8,754 nt of DNA. Source: Akkermansiaceae bacterium UBA6138 (lineage in GTDB: Bacteria; Verrucomicrobiota; Verrucomicrobiia; Verrucomicrobiales; DEV007). The translations under genes and the position numbers were made by a program. Below are positions 1 to 6,910 of this stretch, one piece after another. The stretch lies in NCBI GenBank assembly GCA_002422425.1, contig DIVG01000031.1:1-8754 (forward strand), given 5' to 3'. Every line of letters starts with the position of its first letter. The stretch's first letter is position 1. The notes beneath the pieces were generated by a model. That model was not told the origin of the DNA and ran no database searches. It saw only the letters and a list, made by a program, of their open reading frames with translations.

Positions 1-278
1 TCTGGCTCAGCCAGCAAGGCATCGGGCTCCCCGTGGAACTCATTCCTCTGAAAATCCGCGATCATCAGCGCACCGACGTCGAATTCATCTTCCTGCTGGA
101 AGAGCGCCTCACCGCTCTGAAATCGCAACCTGCGATGCGCGTCGACTTTATGAAAGAAATGCGCCGCTTTCTCCCCGCCGCGACAGTGCGGGACACGATC
201 GAAAAGGAGGCGTATTGGACCTACTTGACGGGAGTGGTGGGGGATTTAGTCGCGAAGGCGGTGAGTGCTGTGGGATAG
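1..278 (+). CDS. C-terminal fragment of an unrecognised protein
   Basis: An open frame enters from the left edge (codons begin at base 3) and ends at the TAG at 276-278, giving about 91 visible residues. No start is assigned: the frame is open to the edge, and the in-frame GTG at 33 is probably an internal valine. The visible part is mostly charged and looks alpha-helical, for example VEFIFLLEERLTALKSQ and RVDFMKEMRRFLPAATV. It ends in a small hydrophobic tail, TGVVGDLVAKAVSAVG. I see no cysteine, catalytic motif or clear membrane span, and I do not recognise the family. It is called coding because the frame is uninterrupted and is followed at once by a hairpin-rich intergenic region and then a gene on the same strand. 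The coding call is fairly secure; the function is unknown. Confidence 0.6.
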   Translation, partial: WLSQQGIGLPVELIPLKIRDHQRTDVEFIFLLEERLTALKSQPAMRVDFMKEMRRFLPAATVRDTIEKEAYWTYLTGVVGDLVAKAVSAVG

Positions 279-313
279 GAGCCTCCATCCCCTATGCGAC
301 GAGGGATCGTCGC
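272..313 (+). terminator. two tandem hairpins after the first gene (possible terminator without U-tract)
   Basis: The first hairpin overlaps the stop codon. GGGAT (272-276) pairs with ATCCC (287-291), and GGA (278-280) pairs with TCC (284-286), with A277 bulged and a GCC loop. The second is a perfect 7-bp stem: GCGACGA (296-302) pairs with TCGTCGC (307-313) around a GGGA loop. A C8A6 run (318-331) follows instead of a T-run, so this is not a classic intrinsic terminator. It could still be a transcript 3' end, an RNA-stabilising structure, or a Rho-dependent end. The pairing is read directly from the sequence; the role is inferred. Confidence 0.35.
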
Positions 314-366
314 GCTTCCCCCCCCAAAAAATCCCGATTGATCGCCCGCGACCAGTCTGCTTTGCT

Positions 367-394
367 TTGACTTTCCTCCAACCGGACTTTTACT
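367..394 (+). promoter_or_regulatory. candidate sigma70-type promoter for kdgK
   Basis: TTGACT (367-372, 5 of 6 matches to the -35 consensus) is separated by 16 bases from TTTACT (389-394, 4 of 6 to the -10 consensus). If used, transcription would start near 400-402, only a few bases before the ATG at 404, so the message would be nearly leaderless. This fits the absence of any Shine-Dalgarno motif ahead of that ATG. It is a consensus match only. Confidence 0.3.
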
Positions 395-403
395 CCTGCC
401 CCT

Positions 404-1501
404 ATGTCTCTCACGATTAAACCCGCTTCCGAAGTCGCCTACGATTGTATCTCCATGGGCGAGGTCATGCTTCGCCTCGATCCGGGCGAAGGCCGTATCC
501 ATACGGCGCGCCAGTTCGCGGCCTGGGAGGGCGGCGGTGAATACAATGTCACCCGCGGTCTCCGCCGCTGCTTCGGCCTGCGCGCCGCGACGGTGACGGC
601 TTTTGCCGACAATCCGGTGGGTCGCCTCATCGAGGACTTCATTCTCCAGGGCGGGGTCGATACCCGCTTCATCCAGTGGAAAAAGTATGACGGAATCGGC
701 CGCGACGTCCGCAACGGGCTCAACTTCACCGAGCGCGGCTTCGGCATCCGCGGGGCCGTCGGCTGTCCCGACCGCGCCAACACCGCCGCGAGCCAGATGA
801 AGCCCGGCGACTTCGACTGGGACGAGATTTTCGGCAATCAGGGAGCCCGCTGGTTCCACACCGGCGGCATTTTCGCCGCTCTCAGCGAGTCGACTGCCGA
901 GCTCACGATCGAGGCCTGCAAGGCGGCGCAAAAACACGGCACCATCGTCAGCTACGATCTCAACTACCGTCCCTCGCTCTGGAGTTCCATCGGCGGCCTC
1001 GCCAAGGCGCAGGAGGTCAACCGCGAGATCGCGAAGTATGTCGACGTCATGATCGGCAACGAAGAGGACTTCACCGCCTCGCTCGGATTCGAGGTCGAGG
1101 GCGTCGATGAAAACGTGCGCGGCATCGACGTGACGAATTTCAAAAAGATGATCGAGACGGCGATCAAGGAGTTCCCCAACTTCAAGGCGACCGCGACCAC
1201 CCTGCGCGAGGTCCACACCGCGACGGTGAACGACTGGGGCGCGATCTGCTGGCACGACGGGCAGTTCCACGAGTCCAATGCCTACCCGCACCTCGAGATC
1301 CTCGACCGCGTCGGCGGCGGCGACAGCTTTGCCTCGGGCTTTGCCTACGGCTTCCTCCAGTTCAACGACCCGGAAAAAGCGGTCCAGTACGGTGCCGCTC
1401 ACGGGGCTCTCGCGATGACCACCCCCGGCGACACGACCATGGCGACACTCTCCGAAGTGGAGAAAGTCGTCAGCGGCGGCGGCGCGCGGGTGGTGCGCTG
1501 A
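404..1501 (+). CDS. kdgK: PfkB-family sugar kinase, probable 2-keto-3-deoxygluconate kinase
   Basis: This 365-residue cytoplasmic ribokinase/PfkB-fold kinase probably transfers phosphate from ATP to 2-keto-3-deoxygluconate or a related 2-keto-3-deoxy sugar acid, giving KDPG for aldolase cleavage. The N-terminal strand DCISMGEVMLRLDPG (14-28) and GGGEYNVTRGLRR (43-55) form the sugar-binding start of the fold. DLNYRPSLW (185-193) and GNEED (218-222) are typical of KDG kinases. TATTLREVHTATVNDWGAI (263-281) also matches the KDG-kinase branch. The PfkB signature DRVGGGDSFASGFAYG (301-316) carries the catalytic base Asp307; its GGGD replaces the commoner GAGD, as often seen in this branch. The ending TTPGDTTMATLSEVEKV is also characteristic. 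The ATG at 404 is chosen because the next one (455) would remove the first beta-strand. No Shine-Dalgarno is visible. The gene converges on the AsmA-like gene. The exact substrate (KDG, keto-deoxy-galactonate or another PfkB sugar) is inferred. Confidence 0.85.
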   Translation: MSLTIKPASEVAYDCISMGEVMLRLDPGEGRIHTARQFAAWEGGGEYNVTRGLRRCFGLRAATVTAFADNPVGRLIEDFILQGGVDTRFIQWKKYDGIGRDVRNGLNFTERGFGIRGAVGCPDRANTAASQMKPGDFDWDEIFGNQGARWFHTGGIFAALSESTAELTIEACKAAQKHGTIVSYDLNYRPSLWSSIGGLAKAQEVNREIAKYVDVMIGNEEDFTASLGFEVEGVDENVRGIDVTNFKKMIETAIKEFPNFKATATTLREVHTATVNDWGAICWHDGQFHESNAYPHLEILDRVGGGDSFASGFAYGFLQFNDPEKAVQYGAAHGALAMTTPGDTTMATLSEVEKVVSGGGARVVR

Positions 1502-1507
1502 TTTGGC

Positions 1508-4114
1508 TTAGTTCTGCCGCAGCTGGAAAAGCCGGCGCGGCGGAACCGCTTCACCGGGCGCGGGACCGCCGGTCTCCTCGCGCCTGACCTGAGGACCGAA
1601 GATCCCCTGGCCGATCTTTTTCAGACCTTCGATGGGGATATTCGTCATCTCGGAGATGACCTGGGCAGGAACCTTGCCGAGGTTTGAAATGTGCTTGGGC
1701 TTCCAGACCGGTTCCGTCACTGTCCCGGTGCAGGAGTAGGTGAGCAGCTCGCTCACGGGCGTGAAAAGGGTGCGGGAAAGCGGGTCGCGGGTGTTCACGA
1801 CCGCCTCAAGATCAACCGACTTATCGACGAGCGAGACGGTGCCGGCGCCACGCACGCGAAAGGCCTGGGTGAGCGCCTCGATGTCATCGGTCGCGATAAT
1901 CCCTTTGGAAATCGTGAAGCTGGCCGAGGCTTCCTTGGCAACGCTGTGCCCCCCGTTCTCGCCGCCGGGCCCGCTCTTCGCAATGAGTTTCGAGAGCGGC
2001 CCGAGCACGGGAATGGCAAAAAGATACCCCTCCGAGATGCGGGCCTCGCCGTGCCCGCTGATCGAGTCGATCTGCCCCGCGTTGCCGGTGAGGTGAAAAA
2101 TCGAATCCACGCTGCCCTTGATCGCGTCGCGGTCACCGTAGTGTTTCGTGACCGCCTCGAGGGGAACGTTCGAAACCCTGACATTCGCCTCAAAAGGCTC
2201 CTCCTTCGAGCGCACGTTTTTGGCGTCATACTCCAGCTCGAAGCTGCCGCCGAAGACGCCCGCCTTCAGCGAAGTGAGGTGAACTCTACTGCCCTCGACG
2301 ACCACTTCGCCGGACGGCCCGGTCAGCGTCAGAGTCTTCCCTAGAAAGACGTAACGGGCGTCGCCTCCGCCGGAGAAAGAAATCTTCAGCTCGTTGCGAC
2401 GAGCCTCGTCCCCAACTTCCTCCTCACGTCGCGCGTCGAGCAAACCTGCGAGACGCACCGTGGGCGGACTGGCGTGCTGGTAGCGCTCCAGCGCGGTCGC
2501 AAGCCTGGGGCTGAAGGCACGGGCACCCTCGATCGGATCGACCGTGGATACGACGCCTTTCACCTCCCACTGCCTGGCCTTCACGTTGTTCTGAGCGAGC
2601 TCGGCGAGGATTTTACCCTCCTTGCGGACGAGGGCCACATTGCGGAACCACTGTGTCTCGCTGTCGCTCTCAAAATCCGTTGTCATCTCTTCAAAGTCCA
2701 CCCCGTTCAGGCGGAACTGCCGGAGGTCAATCTCGCCACGATTCGTCCACGTCATCGGATTCCACCCCTCTCCCCGCCCTGCGGCGGTGATATGAATCGT
2801 CGAAACTTCGCCGAAGTTCCACGCGTCGATAAACTTGCGTCCTTTTTCATCCAGGAACGGCCTGAACACGAGAGGATCGAGTTTAATCTCGGTCTGATAC
2901 TGGACGCTGGAGGCACCATTGCCGGGCTCGTGTTTGAGATTGAGAAACGCCACCCCAGTTTTGTGATCAAGTCGCAGATTGCGCAAGTAAAACCGCTCGC
3001 CCGACGCACTGAATCCGAAGTCGATCCCGGCGAAGACCGTCCCCCGGGTCACAAACCGCTCGGCCCTCACTTCGCCGATAATCTCGCCAGGAAAACCCTT
3101 CGCCACTTCGGCACGCCCCTTCCCCAGAAAAAGATGCCCCGAAGCTTTGATTGTCGGCGGCGTGAAAAAAACCACTTCTCCGAGCTTTTTGTCATTCCAG
3201 AAAAGCGCCCCGAGACTCGCTACATCAGCGCTCGAATCAACCGAAAACTTCAGCTTCTCCTCCTCCTGTGTCCATTCCCCGGTAAGATTCAGAACCCCCT
3301 TGCCGTCGCGGATCTGGAGACGCTCGATCGCCGCCCTTCCCGTTCGGCCGTCATAACTGATGGCGGCATTAAGAGACTCCACCCGGTAGGTCTGGCCCTG
3401 CTTGCTGAATGACGGGACATTCAGTTGCGCCCGGGCGGTCGTCGTGGCGAGGTCGTTCAAATCCCCCCGGAACTCAATCGCCACGCCGGGTCGTCCTCCG
3501 TGAAACTCGTAGGTCTCGAAGTCTTTCAGGAAGCGAAGGATCTGTCGGCGCTGACGGGCGAGCCGGGCCGATCTGGCCGCTTCATCCCCCTCATTCTCCT
3601 CGACTTCATCAAGCGGGGGTCTCACCAGAGAGCCTTTAATCGAGAGGTCCATCCCGCTAAAAGTAGCCTCCGCCTTCACGATCTCGATGACACTCTCAGT
3701 GATGACGACCCGACCCGAGAGCCCCGTGACCCGAAGGCGACGCCCATCGGGGCTGGTCGGATCGAGCGGCAGAGAGAGACTTGCCTCCTGCACGTCGAGG
3801 GTATTCACCGAGATTTGTTTCTCGTTGAAAATCCGGCTCAGATCGACGTCGAGGTAAACATCATCGATCACCGCGATCTCCTGCTCACGCGTCTCATCCT
3901 GGAAAAATCGCACGTCTTCTGCGACGAGCCCGCGGAAAGCCCCCAGCGTCAGTTTTCCGATATCGACGTGATAACCGCGCCTCGCGAACTCGCGCTCGAT
4001 CGCATCGCGCCAGCTTTTGGTGAAACCCTCCTTCCTTGCATAAACCGCCCCCCAGACGATCGCGAAGGACGCCACGAGACAGGCAAAGAGGAATAAACGG
4101 CGAATATGACGCAT
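1508..4114 (-). CDS. large AsmA-like inner-membrane-anchored periplasmic protein
   Basis: The 868-residue protein begins with a basic residue cluster and a single hydrophobic segment (about 6-26, LFLFACLVASFAIVWGAVYA) and no obvious cleavage site, so it is probably an N-terminally anchored protein with a periplasmic body. The body is mostly alternating short beta-strands, as expected for the AsmA/TamB/YhdP superfamily of elongated grooved proteins implicated in phospholipid movement to, or homeostasis of, the outer membrane. The family call rests on the C-terminal region (about 640-810): GSVDSIFHLTGNAG, GHGEARISEGYLFAIPVLG, FRVRGAGTVSLVDKSVDLE and YSCTGTVTEPVWKP. A charged, coiled-coil-prone insert lies at about 168-198. 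A short Pro/Arg-rich tail follows the domain. The ATG at 4112-4114 puts the hydrophobic anchor at the right distance; no Shine-Dalgarno precedes it. It is divergent from rsmD and its stop lies 6 bases from the kdgK stop. The family is fairly sure; transport function and partners are inferred. Confidence 0.75.
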   Translation of the reverse strand: MRHIRRLFLFACLVASFAIVWGAVYARKEGFTKSWRDAIEREFARRGYHVDIGKLTLGAFRGLVAEDVRFFQDETREQEIAVIDDVYLDVDLSRIFNEKQISVNTLDVQEASLSLPLDPTSPDGRRLRVTGLSGRVVITESVIEIVKAEATFSGMDLSIKGSLVRPPLDEVEENEGDEAARSARLARQRRQILRFLKDFETYEFHGGRPGVAIEFRGDLNDLATTTARAQLNVPSFSKQGQTYRVESLNAAISYDGRTGRAAIERLQIRDGKGVLNLTGEWTQEEEKLKFSVDSSADVASLGALFWNDKKLGEVVFFTPPTIKASGHLFLGKGRAEVAKGFPGEIIGEVRAERFVTRGTVFAGIDFGFSASGERFYLRNLRLDHKTGVAFLNLKHEPGNGASSVQYQTEIKLDPLVFRPFLDEKGRKFIDAWNFGEVSTIHITAAGRGEGWNPMTWTNRGEIDLRQFRLNGVDFEEMTTDFESDSETQWFRNVALVRKEGKILAELAQNNVKARQWEVKGVVSTVDPIEGARAFSPRLATALERYQHASPPTVRLAGLLDARREEEVGDEARRNELKISFSGGGDARYVFLGKTLTLTGPSGEVVVEGSRVHLTSLKAGVFGGSFELEYDAKNVRSKEEPFEANVRVSNVPLEAVTKHYGDRDAIKGSVDSIFHLTGNAGQIDSISGHGEARISEGYLFAIPVLGPLSKLIAKSGPGGENGGHSVAKEASASFTISKGIIATDDIEALTQAFRVRGAGTVSLVDKSVDLEAVVNTRDPLSRTLFTPVSELLTYSCTGTVTEPVWKPKHISNLGKVPAQVISEMTNIPIEGLKKIGQGIFGPQVRREETGGPAPGEAVPPRRLFQLRQN
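1511..1546 (+). terminator. strong hairpin just after kdgK, inside the 3' end of the opposing gene
   Basis: The + strand RNA can form a 10-bp stem in which 1511-1520 (GTTCTGCCGC) pairs with 1537-1546 (GCGGCGGAAC), including one U-G pair. A bulged A1521 follows, then a 5-bp stem in which 1522-1526 (GCTGG) pairs with 1532-1536 (CCGGC), with one U-G pair, closed by an AAAAG loop. It starts 10 bases after the kdgK stop and has no U-run. On the - strand both wobble pairs become A-C mismatches, so the structure favours the kdgK transcript. It overlaps codons for the last residues of the AsmA-like protein. It is probably a kdgK 3' end or stabilising structure. Confidence 0.45.
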
Positions 4115-4254
4115 CGGCAGGGGCGGGCAAGGCCCGGAAGTTTCTTCGAAAACGGACTATCCTGCCAGTAAATTCCGGTCGGAACGTGTCTCTTCCCGAT
4201 ATTAACGATTGGAGACTCGAAATCCTTGGCCTAATCTCCCCGTTTCCGGAACAA
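4115..4254. promoter_or_regulatory. divergent intergenic region with TTCCG/CGGAA palindromes
   Basis: This 140-base stretch separates the outward-facing AsmA-like gene and rsmD, so it must hold promoters for both unless either is read from within its neighbour. I found no convincing -35/-10 pair on either strand. It contains the inverted repeat TTCCGGTCGGAA (4173-4184), the palindrome TTCCGGAA (4244-4251) directly before the rsmD start, another CGGAA near 4135-4139, and TTCGAA (4145-4150). These could be operator half-sites or chance in GC-rich DNA. Confidence 0.35.
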
Positions 4255-4827
4255 ATGCGCATCATCGCCGGCACCGCGGGCAGTATCCCGCTCAAAGTCC
4301 CCCGCTCTCTCACTCGTCCGACCACGGACCGGGTCAGGGAGGCCGTTTTTTCCGTGCTCGGAGGAAAGACTGATGGTGCCCGCGTCCTTGATCTTTTTGC
4401 GGGATCCGGCTCGCTGGGGCTGGAGTCGCTCAGTCGCGGGGCGGCCGAGGCCACTTTGGTCGAATCGAACGGCGCCGCCTGTGCCGTCATCGGCGAGAAT
4501 CTGCAAAAATCCCGCCTCGATGGCGCCCGTGTCCAGCGCCGCGACGTGCTTTCCTTCCTCCCGACGGCACCGGCGGGTCATTACGATATCATCTTCGCCG
4601 ATCCGCCCTACGCGCGCGACGAGCCCACTCTGGCTCTCCTGAATGCGCTCGTCACTTCGCCCGCCCTAGCCGCAGCGCTCGCGCCCGACGGCATTTTTGT
4701 CCTCGAGAGCTTCGCCAGCGTTGCCCTGCCCGAAACCCCGCTCTGGGAAGTGGTGCGGGAAAAGACCTACGGCAGCACCCGCGTCAGCTACCTCACCCCG
4801 CTCACTATCGCGCCCGCCACCGCCTGA
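4255..4827 (+). CDS. rsmD: 16S rRNA (guanine966-N2)-methyltransferase RsmD
   Basis: This 190-residue S-adenosylmethionine-dependent methyltransferase modifies guanine 966 (E. coli numbering) of 16S rRNA in the assembling small subunit. The N-terminus MRIIAGTAGSIPLKVP and the block RPTTDRVREAVFSVLGG (21-37) are diagnostic of the family. The SAM-binding loop is VLDLFAGSGSLGLESLSRGA (44-63), the acidic end of the next strand is in LVES (68-71), and the N-methyltransferase catalytic motif is DPPY (116-119). The C-terminal EKTYGSTRVSYL (169-180) is also typical. Length is close to the roughly 190-200 usual in the family. The frame is open upstream to 4036, but the ATG at 4255 is chosen because family homology begins exactly there and an earlier start would overlap the divergent AsmA-like gene. 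Only a weak GGA lies ahead of it. It heads a same-strand run with waaA 10 bases downstream. Confidence 0.93.
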   Translation: MRIIAGTAGSIPLKVPRSLTRPTTDRVREAVFSVLGGKTDGARVLDLFAGSGSLGLESLSRGAAEATLVESNGAACAVIGENLQKSRLDGARVQRRDVLSFLPTAPAGHYDIIFADPPYARDEPTLALLNALVTSPALAAALAPDGIFVLESFASVALPETPLWEVVREKTYGSTRVSYLTPLTIAPATA

Positions 4828-4837
4828 TCCCGTCACC

Positions 4838-6193
4838 ATGCCTCGTCCGGTCGTTTACCTCGTTTACAATCTCCTACTTCCCTTGATCCTTGTGATCGGG
4901 TTGCCTTCACTTCTCACGAAAGGCTTCCGCCGCGGAGGACTTGCGCGAAATTTCCGCCATCGCTTCGGGATTTTCCCGAATGATACGGTGGCCCGCTTCC
5001 GCGGGAAAAAGCCGGTCTGGATCCATGCCGTCAGTGTCGGGGAAATTTTCCTCGCCCTGAAAATTGTCGAGGCGATTCGTCAGGCCGAGCCGGAGCGTCA
5101 CATCGTCCTCAGCACCACTACGACGACGGGCTATCGCGTCGCCGCGGAAAAGGAATCCGACACCCTCACCGTGATCCACAACCCGGTCGACCTGCCTTTC
5201 ATCACAGCCCGGGTCATCCGGCTCATTGATCCCTCGCGCCTCGTCCTCGTTGAGGCCGAGATCTGGCCGAATCTGATCGCCCAACTGAAGCGGCGCGGCA
5301 TCCCCGTGGTCCTCATCAATGCCCGCCTTTCGCCCCGGTCCGAACGTCGTTATCTCACGGTCAAAAGTCTCATTGCCCCGGTCTTTTCTCTCCTCGACGG
5401 CGTCACGGTGCCTTTTGAGACCGATCAGGCCCGCTGGGCCGGGCTCGGCGTTCCACGCGAGCGCCTTTTCGTGACCGGCAGTGTGAAGTTTGACAATGCC
5501 GGAGGCGGCACCGCAGCAGAGGCGCTGCAAAGGACCCTCTCGCAATGGCTTACCGACACTGGAATGCCCGGGGCCCGCCGCCTTCTCATCGCCGGGAGCA
5601 CCCACGACGGAGAGGAAAAACTCATCGCCCTTGTCGCGGATCGACTCCGTGTCGAAATACCCGAGCTGGCCCTCGTCATTGTGCCGCGTCACGCCGAGCG
5701 CGGCGGCACCATCGCCGCCCAGTTGCGCGGACTCGGCTTTGACCCCGTCCTGCGGGTCGAACCCGACAAGGCTGAATCCGACAGCAAAGCAAGTCAGGCC
5801 GAGCCATCCCCATCCAGGCGGGGCCGGGTCTGGATCGCCAACACGACCGGGGAGCTGCGCTCCTGGTTCCACCTCGCCGAAATCGTCGTGATCGGGAAAA
5901 GCTTTTGCAGCGAAGGAGGACAAAATCCCGTCGAACCCATCCTTTGCGGTAAACCCGTCATCGCCGGTCCGCACATGGAAAACTTCAGCGACGTTGTCGG
6001 CGATCTCCTCGCCGCTGAGGGGATCTGTCAGGTGCCCGGCGAAGAGGCGCTCCCCACCGCCCTGCTGACCCTGCTACGCGAACCCGATCTCGGTCTCGCA
6101 ATGGCCCGCAGCGGTGCCGCCGCGATGGCCCGTCACGAGGGCGCCGCGATACGCAATGCCACCTTCCTGCTCGCAGTAAAAGCCGTCGACTAG
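4838..6193 (+). CDS. waaA: 3-deoxy-D-manno-octulosonic acid (Kdo) transferase
   Basis: This 451-residue GT30 glycosyltransferase (also called KdtA) adds Kdo from CMP-Kdo to the lipid A precursor at the cytoplasmic face of the inner membrane, an essential early step of LPS core synthesis. An N-terminal hydrophobic anchor spans about 5-26. WIHAVSVGEI (61-70) carries the conserved glutamate (Glu69) expected as catalytic base. Further family motifs are LSTTTTTGY (91-99), VEAEIWPNLI (138-147), INARLSPRSERRY (160-172), GSTHDGEE (253-260) and PRHAERGG (283-290). The nucleotide-binding C-terminal half has NTTGELRSWFHLAEI (335-349) and GGQNPVEPILCGKPVIAGPH (360-379). A hydrophilic linker rich in Ser, Glu and Lys lies at about 308-330. 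The ATG at 4838 is used because the anchor follows directly; the frame is open further upstream but overlaps rsmD. The number of Kdo residues added cannot be read from sequence. The 10-base spacing from rsmD implies co-transcription. Confidence 0.93.
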   Translation: MPRPVVYLVYNLLLPLILVIGLPSLLTKGFRRGGLARNFRHRFGIFPNDTVARFRGKKPVWIHAVSVGEIFLALKIVEAIRQAEPERHIVLSTTTTTGYRVAAEKESDTLTVIHNPVDLPFITARVIRLIDPSRLVLVEAEIWPNLIAQLKRRGIPVVLINARLSPRSERRYLTVKSLIAPVFSLLDGVTVPFETDQARWAGLGVPRERLFVTGSVKFDNAGGGTAAEALQRTLSQWLTDTGMPGARRLLIAGSTHDGEEKLIALVADRLRVEIPELALVIVPRHAERGGTIAAQLRGLGFDPVLRVEPDKAESDSKASQAEPSPSRRGRVWIANTTGELRSWFHLAEIVVIGKSFCSEGGQNPVEPILCGKPVIAGPHMENFSDVVGDLLAAEGICQVPGEEALPTALLTLLREPDLGLAMARSGAAAMARHEGAAIRNATFLLAVKAVD

Positions 6194-6261
6194 GCAAATC
6201 CGGCGCTGGACAGGAGCCGCCCTCTCCATCACCATTACGCCCCGAGATCCCACCCCTGCGC
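6194..6261 (+). other. 68-base waaA-plsY spacer with a weak hairpin
   Basis: The only structure seen is a bulged 6-bp stem: GGCGCT (6202-6207) pairs with AGC-GCC (6215-6221, C6218 bulged) over a 7-base loop, with no T-run. No promoter-like pair or Shine-Dalgarno was found. It may be a processing or partial termination point inside the operon, or chance. Confidence 0.2.
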
Positions 6262-6903
6262 ATGCCCGACATCACCACCCTCTTTCAAGATTACTGGCCC
6301 GCCCTCGTCGCCTATGTCGTTGGGGCGACCCCCTTCGGATTTCTCGCCGGAAAGATAAAGGGAATCGATATTCGCGAACACGGTAGCGGTAACATCGGGG
6401 CGACCAATGTGCTCCGGGTCCTCGGCAAGCCGGTCGGCATCACCGTGCTCGTCCTCGATGTGATGAAGGGCCTCGCCCCCGTCATCGTCGCGAAGCTGGT
6501 GAGCGATTCCTCTCTCGTTCATATTGCCACGGCGATGGCGGCAATTCTTGGCCACAACTACACTTTCTGGCTCGGGTTTAAGGGCGGCAAGGGCATTGCC
6601 ACGACAGGCGGCGCGATCCTGCCGGTAATGCCCTGGGCGCTCATTGCCGCAGTGCTCGGCTGGATCATCGTGCTGAAAATTTCACGCTACGTCTCCCTCG
6701 CCTCCATCGCCGCAGCCCTCATTATTCCGATCACCCTCGTCACCGGAAGCCTCCTCACCGGAACGTGGGAATGGAACATTTTTGTCTTTGGGCTGTTTGT
6801 CAGTCTCCTTGCCATCTGGAAACACCGCAGCAATATCGGACGACTCATGCGCGGCGAGGAAAACCGCTTTGCGAAAAAGTCCACCACATCCGAAACCTCC
6901 TGA
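6262..6903 (+). CDS. plsY: acyl-phosphate:glycerol-3-phosphate acyltransferase PlsY
   Basis: This 213-residue integral inner-membrane enzyme transfers an acyl chain from acyl-phosphate (made by PlsX) to the sn-1 position of glycerol-3-phosphate, the first committed step of phospholipid synthesis. The three conserved loops of the family are all present: GSGNIGATNVLR (41-52), GHNYTFWLGFKGGKGIATTG (97-116) and KHRSNIGRLMRGEE (187-200). The conserved DVMKG (66-70) sits between the first two. Hydrophobic spans fall at about 12-30, 55-80, 85-100, 115-140, 145-165 and 172-187, matching the multi-span topology. The ATG at 6262 gives the usual short N-terminus before the first span; no Shine-Dalgarno precedes it. 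A hydrophilic Lys/Ser/Thr tail ends the protein. gpsA, which supplies its substrate, starts 7 bases after the stop. Confidence 0.95.
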   Translation: MPDITTLFQDYWPALVAYVVGATPFGFLAGKIKGIDIREHGSGNIGATNVLRVLGKPVGITVLVLDVMKGLAPVIVAKLVSDSSLVHIATAMAAILGHNYTFWLGFKGGKGIATTGGAILPVMPWALIAAVLGWIIVLKISRYVSLASIAAALIIPITLVTGSLLTGTWEWNIFVFGLFVSLLAIWKHRSNIGRLMRGEENRFAKKSTTSETS

Positions 6904-6910
6904 TTTCGCT

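Noticed and set aside
318..331. C8A6 run as a programmed frameshift or slippage site
   Set aside because: It lies between genes, outside any supported coding frame, so slippage there would not change a protein.
221..1402. A 393-residue open frame on the - strand across kdgK
   Set aside because: It is antisense to a clearly homologous PfkB kinase, its length is explained by GC-rich codon bias, and its translation is Ala/Gly/Val/Arg/Glu-rich with no domain motif.
1691..4096. Several + strand open frames (for example 1691-2344, 2474-3412 and 3425-4096) across the AsmA-like gene
   Set aside because: They are mirror frames of one continuous 868-codon gene with an anchor and a C-terminal AsmA-like domain. 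Their translations show no recognisable family and none has a start context.
4036..4254. N-terminal extension of RsmD by 73 residues
   Set aside because: The family N-terminus MRIIAG starts at 4255. The extension overlaps the divergent AsmA-like gene and has no family similarity.
4115..4254. Explicit -35/-10 promoters for rsmD and the AsmA-like gene
   Set aside because: Candidates such as TATCCT (4158-4163) and TAATCT (4232-4237) lack a matching -35 at acceptable spacing, so no promoter coordinates are claimed.
4697..4837. N-terminal extension of WaaA into rsmD
   Set aside because: The extension is Pro/Ser/Arg-rich out-of-frame rsmD sequence; the membrane anchor begins just after the ATG at 4838.
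4907..5974. A 355-residue - strand open frame across waaA
   Set aside because: It is antisense to a protein carrying all the GT30 motifs; its composition is that of a GC-bias shadow.
6782..6910. N-terminal extension of GpsA into plsY
   Set aside because: The Rossmann motif begins directly after the ATG at 6911, and the upstream part is the shadow of plsY.
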